Below are positions 58,053 to 64,000 of a DNA stretch of 64,000 bases, in pieces (positions within the stretch are counted from its first letter, which is position 1; each line of letters opens with the position of its first letter). The DNA comes from Cryobacterium breve (GTDB lineage Bacteria > Actinomycetota > Actinomycetes > Actinomycetales > Microbacteriaceae). A program made the position numbers and the translations under genes. The stretch spans positions 2,666,001-2,730,000 of the forward strand of contig NZ_CP075584.1 in the NCBI RefSeq assembly GCF_027594785.1, read 5' to 3'. The notes under the pieces were generated by a model that saw nothing but the letters and a program-made list of their open reading frames with translations, made no database searches and was not told where the DNA came from.

Positions 58053-59171
58053 TCAGGCGCGGACGCGGTCCTGCCGGGGCACGACGACCGTCTTGATGAT
58101 CAGCAGGATCGAGGCCGTGACCGGGATCGCGATGAGCGCCCCGAGCATCCCGAGCAGTGCCCCGCCGGCGATCGCCCCGATCACCACGAGCGAGCCGGGC
58201 ACGGCGATCGCCTTGTTCATCACCCGCGGGGTGAGCACGTACGCCTCGATCTGCAGGTACACGAGGTAGTACAGGCCGATCCAGAGTGCCGTCGAGGGGG
58301 AGGCGAGCAGGGCGACCGCGACCACGATAGCCGCGGCGAACACCGAGCCGATCAGCGGTACGAGCGCGAGCGCGAAGACCACGACCGCGAGCACCCCCGC
58401 GAACGGCACCCCGATGATGAGCATCGCGACGAGGCCGAGCCCCGAGTTCAGGCACGAGAGCAGCAGCATCCCGTTCACATAGCCGCCGATCGAGCCGGTG
58501 ATCTGCTCGGAGATGTCGATGAAGCCCGGCCGGCGCGGGCGCGGCACGAGCGCATAGAGCGCCTTCTTCATTCCGTCGAGAGACGCGAGGAAGTACAGGC
58601 TCAGGATCAGCACGATCATCGCCCCGGTCACCCCATTGATGAGGCCGACCCCGACCCTGACCAGGCCGGACCCCACGAACAGCCAGCTCGCCGGGTCGGT
58701 CGCGAGCGCGATGAGCCCTTCGAACAGGGCGGGGAGGTCGATGATCCCGAGCTGGTCCGACAAGAAGATGAACCAGTCCTGGTGCTCGAGGTTGACCAGG
58801 TAGCCGGGCGCGAGCTGGGCGAACGCCACGATCTGCCGCACGAACACCGGAAACACGAGCAGCACGATCAGCACGGCGATCACGGTGAGGGCCACGAAGA
58901 CGAGCCCGATGGCGAGCGGGCGGCGCAGGCCCCGCGCGACGAGCATCCGCACCACGGGGTCGAGGCCGAGCGCGATGAACAGGGCGGCGCCGATCGAGAT
59001 CAGGATCGTCGAGAGCGACGCAAGCGCGACACCGAGCACGACGGCCGCGAGCACGCCGAGAGCGCCGACGAATCCCGTGATGAAGGGAGAGCGCAGCGTC
59101 GCGGCGACCGAGACCGGCTCATCCAGCCGAGCGGATGCCGGCCCGCGGCCCCAGCGCACGCCCGGCGTCAC
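58053..59171 (-). CDS. AI-2E family transporter (PF01594)
   Basis: 372 residues with about eight membrane helices in the AI-2E/PerM pattern: a tight pair at the N-terminus, a soluble central region (~120-175), then GGYVNGMLLLSCLNSG, VPLIGSVFAA and YVLTPRVMNKA, which is the family's C-terminal signature. The GTG start at 59171 has alternatives upstream. Members export small molecules or sodium; the name reflects one E. coli member. Confidence 0.85.
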   Translation of the reverse strand: MTPGVRWGRGPASARLDEPVSVAATLRSPFITGFVGALGVLAAVVLGVALASLSTILISIGAALFIALGLDPVVRMLVARGLRRPLAIGLVFVALTVIAVLIVLLVFPVFVRQIVAFAQLAPGYLVNLEHQDWFIFLSDQLGIIDLPALFEGLIALATDPASWLFVGSGLVRVGVGLINGVTGAMIVLILSLYFLASLDGMKKALYALVPRPRRPGFIDISEQITGSIGGYVNGMLLLSCLNSGLGLVAMLIIGVPFAGVLAVVVFALALVPLIGSVFAAAIVVAVALLASPSTALWIGLYYLVYLQIEAYVLTPRVMNKAIAVPGSLVVIGAIAGGALLGMLGALIAIPVTASILLIIKTVVVPRQDRVRA

Positions 59172-59496
59172 GCGCGGCCGGGACGCCTGGCTCCGGGCAT
59201 CAGCCTGGTGCGGCCGCTTCGCGGGGGAGGCCGTTGCTCGCGCGGGTCGGGACCTGCGGATTGACCTGCGGATTGCCCACGCCGTCCATGGTGCCGCCTC
59301 TCGCCGCCGTCGACCAGGTGCGGCTGCCGCACCGACCCGCTGATGAGGGTATTACCTCCCTGCGCGAGGCCGCAAGGATGGCCGCGTGGAGACATCCGTC
59401 ACGCCTGCGGCGAACAGAGGCGCGCTTTGGTGGCTTCCCTCGTTACTCTCGATGTATCGGCGCCACACCTGCCCCTGGTGCCAAGGGAGTGATCAC
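59172..59496. promoter_or_regulatory. Gap upstream of clpC
   Basis: 325 bases without a supported gene, between divergent genes. The direct repeat ACCTGCGGATTG/ACCTGCGGATTG lies near 59249-59274. AAGGGAG before ATG 59497 is the clpC ribosome site. I see no CtsR or HAIR-type (ClgR/HspR) operator that I would trust. Confidence 0.4.
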
Positions 59497-62026
59497 ATGT
59501 TTGAGAGATTTACCGACCGAGCTCGTCGTGTCGTCGTTTTGGCCCAGGAAGAGGCCAAGATGCTCAACCACAACTACATCGGCACCGAGCACATCCTGCT
59601 CGGGCTGATCCACGAGGGTGAAGGCGTCGCCGCCAAGGCCCTCGAGAGCCTGGGCATTTCGCTCGACGCCGTGCGCGAGCAGGTCCAGGACATCATCGGC
59701 CAGGGCCAGCAGCAGCCGACCGGGCACATCCCGTTCACGCCGCGCGCCAAGAAGGTGCTCGAACTGAGCCTCCGCGAGGCACTGCAGGCTCGGCCACAAC
59801 TACATCGGCACCGAGCACATCCTGCTCGGCCTCATCCGCGAGGGTGAAGGCGTCGCCGCCCAGGTGCTCGTCAAGCTCGGCGCAGACCTCAACCGGGTGC
59901 GCCAGCAGGTCATCCAGCTCCTCTCCGGCTACCAGGGCAAGGAGCAGGTCCAGGTCGGCGCCAACGAGACGGCGAGCGGACCGGCGGGCAGCCAGATTCT
60001 CGACCAGTTCGGCCGCAACCTCACCCAGGCCGCACGCGAGAACAAGCTCGACCCCGTGATCGGTCGTGAGAAAGAGATCGAGCGGGTCATGCAGATCCTG
60101 TCCCGACGATCGAAGAACAACCCGGTCCTGATCGGTGAGCCCGGCGTCGGCAAGACCGCCGTCGTCGAGGGCCTCGCCCAGGCCATCGTCAAGGGCGATG
60201 TTCCCGAGACGCTCAAGGACAAGCAGGCTCTACTCGCTCGACCTCGGCTCGCTCATCGCCGGCAGCCGCTACCGCGGCGACTTCGAGGAGCGCCTGAAGA
60301 AGGTCACCAAGGAGATCCGCACCCGCGGCGACATCATCATCTTCATCGACGAGATCCACACCCTCGTCGGTGCCGGTGCCGCTGAGGGCGCCATCGACGC
60401 GGCCTCGATCCTCAAGCCGCTCCTCGCCCGCGGTGAGCTGCAGACGATCGGTGCGACCACGATCGACGAGTACCGCAAGCACTTCGAGAAGGATGCCGCG
60501 CTCGAGCGCCGCTTCCAGCCGATCCAGGTCGCGGAGCCGTCCCTTCCCCACACCATCAACATCCTCAAGGGACTGCGCGACCGGTACGAGGCGCACCACA
60601 AGGTGTCCATCACCGACGGCGCGCTCGTGGCCGCGGCGAACCTCGCCGACCGTTACGTCTCCGACCGGTTCCTCCCGGACAAGGCCATCGACCTGATCGA
60701 CGAGGCCGGCGCACGCCTCCGTCTCTCGATCCTGTCGAGCCCGCCCGAGCCTGCGCGAATTCGACGAGAAGATCGCCGTCGTCCGCGCCGCGAAGGAGAC
60801 CGCGATCGAGGATCAGGACTTCGAGAAGGCCGCCGGCCTGCGCGACGAGGAGAAGAACCTCCTCGGCGAGCGCCTCCGCCTCGAGAAGAAGTGGAAGTCC
60901 GGCGACGTCAAGACGACCGCCGTCGTCGACGAAGGCCTGATCGCCGAGGTACTCGCCCAGGCGACCGGCATCCCGGTGTTCAAACTCACCGAAGAGGAGT
61001 CCTCGCGGCTCGTCTTCATGGAGAAGGCCCTGCACCAGCGCGTCATCGGTCAGGAAGAGGCCATCTCGGCGCTCGCCAAGACCATCCGCCGCACCCGTGC
61101 CGGACTCAAGGACCCGAAGCGCCCGAGCGGTTCGTTCATCTTCGCCGGCCCCACCGGCGTCGGCAAGACCGAACTCGCCAAGGCGCTCGCCGAGTTCCTC
61201 TTCGATGACGAGGCCGCCATGATCTCCCTCGACATGAGCGAGTACGGCGAGAAGCACACCGTGTCGCGCCTGTTCGGTGCGCCTCCCGGGTTCGTCGGCT
61301 TCGAAGAGGGCGGCCAGCATCACCGAGAAGGTGCGCCGCAAGCCGTTCTCCGTCGTGCTATTTGACGAGATCGAGAAGGCCCACCCGGACATCTTCAACT
61401 CCCTGCTCCAGATCCTGGAAGAGGGCCGGTTGACGGATGGCCAGGGTCGCGTGATCGACTTCAAGAACACCGTGATCATCATGACCACGAACCTCGGCAC
61501 CAAGGACATCAGCAGCTCGCCCGTCGGCTTCCAGCTCTCGGGCGACACGACGACCGGCTACGAGCGCATGAGCGGCAAGGTGAAGGAAGAGCTCAAGAAG
61601 CACTTCAAGCCCGAGTTCCTCAACCGCGTCGACGAGGTCATCGTGTTCCCGCAGCTGACCAAGCCGGAACTGCTCCAGATCGTGGACCTGTTCATCAAGC
61701 GCCTCAGCGACCGCCTTCTCGACCGCGACATGACCGTCGAACTGACGATCCCCGCGAAGGAGCACCTGATCGAGGTCGGCTTCGACCCCGCTCTCGGCGC
61801 CCGGCCGCTGCGCCGTGCGATCCAGCGCGAGGTGGAGGACCGTCTCTCCGAGAAGATCCTGCAGGGCGAGCTCAACGCGGGTGACCACGTGCACGTCGAC
61901 TACCTCGCCGGCGAATACGTGTTCACCACGACGGCGCGAGCCACGGCCGTGTCCATCGGCGTGAACGCGTCGGCAGCCCTCGGCACCGGATCGGGCACGC
62001 CCGACCTCGCGGTCGCCACGGACTAA
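59497..62026 (+). CDS. clpC: ATP-dependent Clp protease ATP-binding subunit ClpC (four frameshifts in sequence)
   Basis: ATG 59497. N-domain repeats [18 protein letters not shown] and [21 protein letters not shown]1 Walker [14 protein letters not shown]; a UVR region ([16 protein letters not shown]); AAA2 Walker [15 protein letters not shown]; and [13 protein letters not shown]. All four breaks are at SAGCTC: 59786-59791, 60225-60230, 60747-60752 (GAGCCT) and 61315-61321 (CAGCATC, an inserted A). Repairs give [33 protein letters not shown] and EEGGQLTEKVRRK. The ~842-residue unfoldase feeds ClpP; a strong terminator follows. Confidence 0.93.
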
Positions 62027-62032
62027 GCACCA

Positions 62033-62088
62033 GACGCACGCAGGAGGGGCCAGGCGGAGACATCCGCCTGGCCCCTTCTGCGTGCGTC
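62033..62088 (+). terminator. Large terminator hairpin after clpC
   Basis: GACGCACGCAG (62033-62043) pairs with CTGCGTGCGTC (62078-62088), and inside it GGGGCCAGGCGGA pairs with TCCGCCTGGCCCC around a GACA loop. Two-base AG/TT gaps join the two stems. It begins 7 bases after the stop and has no T-run. Confidence 0.75.
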
Positions 62089-62119
62089 GCTCGGCACGGC
62101 CGTTCCCCGCCCGCGCGGG

Positions 62120-62212
62120 GGCTAACTCAGGAAGAACGTCGGGTCGAGTGCGTCGGGTCGCGGAAACCCGGGGCGGTCTTCCGTAGACTGGAACGGTTTT
62201 CCTGAGTTAGCC
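62120..62212. repeat. 14-base inverted repeats flanking the argA upstream region
   Basis: GGCTAACTCAGGAA (62120-62133) and its perfect complement TTCCTGAGTTAGCC (62199-62212) enclose 65 bases rich in CGGGTCG motifs. The right arm ends 25 bases before the argA start, so transcription of argA may begin inside or near it. Confidence 0.65.
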
Positions 62213-62237
62213 ACACGAGAGGCCGGGCACGCAGCAC

Positions 62238-62750
62238 ATGCAGGAGCAGGAGTATTCGGTCCGCCGAGCGCGCACGAGTGACGTCCCCCGCATCCAGACC
62301 CTGGTGGCCCCTCTCGTCCAGGAGCGCATCCTGCTCGGCAAGGAGAGCGTCGTCTTCTACGAGGCGGTTCAGGAATTCCGTGTCGTCGAAGACACCCACG
62401 GTGAACTCATCGGCGTCGGCGCCCTGCACGTGATGTGGGAGGACCTCGGCGAGGTGCGCACCCTCGCCGTCACCGCAGACTGGCTCGGCCGCGGCGTCGG
62501 CCACGCCCTCCTCGCCCGACTCGAAGCGGATGCCCGCGAGCTCGGCCTGTCCCGCCTGTTCTGCCTCACCTTCGAGGTGCCCTTCTTCACGCGCCACGGA
62601 TTCAGCGACATGGGGTCCGAGACCGTCGACCCGCTCGTCTATGCCGAACTCGTCCGCTCCCACGACGAGGGCGTCGCCGAATTCCTCGACCTGGCCAGGG
62701 TCAAGCCGAACACGCTCGGCAACACCCGCATGGTGAAACGGCTCGGCTGA
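62238..62750 (+). CDS. argA: Amino-acid N-acetyltransferase, short ArgA type
   Basis: 170 residues. GNAT core LAVTADWLGRGVGHALLARL (acetyl-CoA loop) and the C-terminal LFCLTFEVPFFTRHGFSDM, the pattern of the short N-acetylglutamate synthases of actinobacteria. It makes N-acetylglutamate for arginine synthesis. Its place beside clpC is conserved in relatives. The ATG at 62238 follows GGCCGGGCACGCAGCAC without a strong ribosome site. Confidence 0.85.
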   Translation: MQEQEYSVRRARTSDVPRIQTLVAPLVQERILLGKESVVFYEAVQEFRVVEDTHGELIGVGALHVMWEDLGEVRTLAVTADWLGRGVGHALLARLEADARELGLSRLFCLTFEVPFFTRHGFSDMGSETVDPLVYAELVRSHDEGVAEFLDLARVKPNTLGNTRMVKRLG

Positions 62751-63106
62751 CCGCGGTCCCTTGCGCTTCCTGGGACGATCGTCCCGCCGGTCGTCATCCG
62801 GTCGGCACGGCGGTTGTCCGAACGCCTGTTCCGCCGACCCTTCCGCCGACCCTTCCTGCGGTCATTCCGAGGTTCTGTCGCGCGCCCAGGGTGCCGCTGG
62901 TTGAGAGCCTCCGGCTCGAGGATTCTCGACACTTCGTATGTAAATCACGGGGCCGGTTGAGCATTGTGCTTTCCAGAGAGTTAATCTCCTTGTCATTGAG
63001 AATGCACAGAGAGTCCATAGCCTTGCGGTGAACGCGAACGTGAACGCACCCGTGACCACGATCCCTGGTCGAACGGTGCTCGTCCCCCAGCACACCGAGG
63101 AGTTCC
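62751..63106. promoter_or_regulatory. Gap upstream of the secreted nuclease gene
   Basis: 356 bases without a supported gene. The left part has short direct repeats (TTCCGCCGACCC twice near 62829-62852). The right part is A/T-richer (about 62930-63010, with TATGTAAATC and TTGTCATTGAGAATG) and probably holds the promoter. ACCGAGGAG before ATG 63107 is the ribosome site. Confidence 0.4.
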
Positions 63107-64000
63107 ATGTCACCCGCTCACAGCAGCCGTCTCCGGCTGGCTTTCGCCTCTATTGTGGGAGTGAGCCTCGTGGCCGCTCCACTCCTGGCCGTTCCGGCCA
63201 TGGCAAGCACCGCCGGTACCGGAATCGTGATCTCGGAGGCGTACCTCAACGGCGGCAGCGCCGGCGCGAGCTACCTCAACAAGTTCGTCGAGTTGTACAA
63301 CCCCACGGATGCCGCGGTGGACCTCGCCGGGACGTCGCTGCAGTACCGCTCCCCGGCCGGCACCGCGAACCCCACCGGGCTGCTCGCGCTCACGGGATCG
63401 ATCCCCGGCAAGGGCCACTACCTGATCCAGGGCAACTCGAATGCCGCGAACGGAGCCGCGCTCCCCACCCCGGACGCCTCCCTTGCATTCTCCTTCGGGG
63501 CATCCGGCGGCACCCTCTTCCTGGCCAACCAGACGACAGCGCTGACCGCACCGGCGACCGGCTCCCTCGTGAACGACCCCGCGATCATCGACCTGCTCGG
63601 CTACGGTTCCTCCACGACCTTCGAGACGGCGGCGGCTCCCGCGGCCTCGGTCACGACGTCCCTGGGGCGTACCGGTGAGCTCGACACCGATTCCAATGCC
63701 GCCGACTTCCTCGCAGGTGCCCCGACGCCCACGAACGCGGCCGCATCCACGCCGACGCCGACGCCGACCGCAACGGACACCCCGACCCCGACGGCAACCG
63801 CAACTCCGGCCCCGACCGCGACCCCGACCGCCCCGCCCGTCGCTGCCATCCCGATCAGTGCGATCCAGGGCACCGGTGCGGCGAGCGAGCTCGTCGGCAC
63901 GACCGTCACGACCCTCGGCGTCGTCACGGCCGCCTACCCGACCGGCGGCCTCGCCGGCTTCTCCCTGCAGACAGCAGGCACCGGCGGCGCCATCGACCCG
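63107..64000 (+). CDS. Secreted lamin-tail-domain protein, probably ExeM/NucH-type extracellular nuclease (3' end outside window)
   Basis: ATG 63107, unbroken to the right edge (298 codons visible). Signal peptide ending at AVPAMA, then a lamin-tail domain (GIVISEAYLNGGSAGASYLN, KFVELYNPTDAAVDLAGTSL; ~33-200). A Thr/Pro repeat linker (TPTPTPTATDTPTPTATATP) leads into ISAIQGTGAASELVGTTVTT, the start of the OB-like region that precedes the endonuclease domain in ExeM/NucH proteins. The nuclease domain itself is not visible, so that part of the call is inference. Confidence 0.78.
   Translation, partial: MSPAHSSRLRLAFASIVGVSLVAAPLLAVPAMASTAGTGIVISEAYLNGGSAGASYLNKFVELYNPTDAAVDLAGTSLQYRSPAGTANPTGLLALTGSIPGKGHYLIQGNSNAANGAALPTPDASLAFSFGASGGTLFLANQTTALTAPATGSLVNDPAIIDLLGYGSSTTFETAAAPAASVTTSLGRTGELDTDSNAADFLAGAPTPTNAAASTPTPTPTATDTPTPTATATPAPTATPTAPPVAAIPISAIQGTGAASELVGTTVTTLGVVTAAYPTGGLAGFSLQTAGTGGAIDP

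Noticed and set aside
59786..61321. Programmed ribosomal frameshifting in clpC and other genes
   Set aside because: Four consecutive shifts in one gene, no slippery heptamers or downstream structures, mixed inserted bases, and the same hexamer in unrelated genes argue for miscalls rather than recoding.

Overview
The window looks like a high-GC actinobacterial chromosome, most likely a member of the Microbacteriaceae. I infer this from the strongly G/C-ending codons, from GTG and TTG starts with translational overlaps, and from the gene order ppa / tilS-hpt-ftsH-folE-folP-folB-folK-DUF3180-PH-PH-DUF2520-panC-lysS ... clpC-argA. The genus cannot be decided from the sequence.

Layout. 1-9.4 kb: the end of an IclR-type regulator, a secreted wall-lytic protein, a FUSC permease, a cold-type DEAD-box RNA helicase with a long RPxY/GDR repeat domain, an EamA transporter and a copper cluster (membrane protein, YcnI, CopC). 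9.5-26.6 kb: recQ, an acyl-CoA oxidase, an ABC exporter with a NarL-type two-component system, a proline iminopeptidase, an acyltransferase, a DUF389 protein, a Nudix hydrolase, an ECF41 sigma factor with a DUF1059 protein, a lipoprotein, and a LysR/EamA divergent pair. 26.6-36.7 kb: a mobile region at the 3' end of tRNA-Phe. It holds a decayed element remnant (about 26.69-27.9 kb) and, beyond a partial tRNA-Phe copy, a related element of about 8.7 kb (27.85-36.65 kb). That element has a tyrosine integrase, arm-type repeats, an origin-like repeat/hairpin/polypurine block, an orphan antitoxin-like regulator, a NERD-domain gene with an internal stop, and several small membrane proteins. 36.6-37.0 kb: tRNA-Phe, tRNA-Asp and tRNA-Glu. 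37.2-40.1 kb: two secreted peptidoglycan hydrolases (M23 and NlpC/P60), paralogous to the one at the left end. 40.2-64 kb: housekeeping genes for pyrophosphate, tRNA-Ile lysidine, purine salvage, FtsH, folate, pantothenate, lysyl-tRNA, cardiolipin, ClpC and ArgA, ending in a partial secreted nuclease-like gene.

Two things dominate the reading. First, many housekeeping genes are split by single-base indels, and almost all of these sit inside the hexamer CAGCTC or GAGCTC (or its complement), usually read as AGGCTC or GAGCCT. Restoring one base gives normal full-length proteins each time. I treat these genes as functional and the indels as a motif-linked sequence anomaly, probably base-modification miscalls; a smaller group lies in homopolymers. 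Second, the intergenic spaces carry several families of long imperfect palindromes, and one copy is built into the N-terminal codons of folK.
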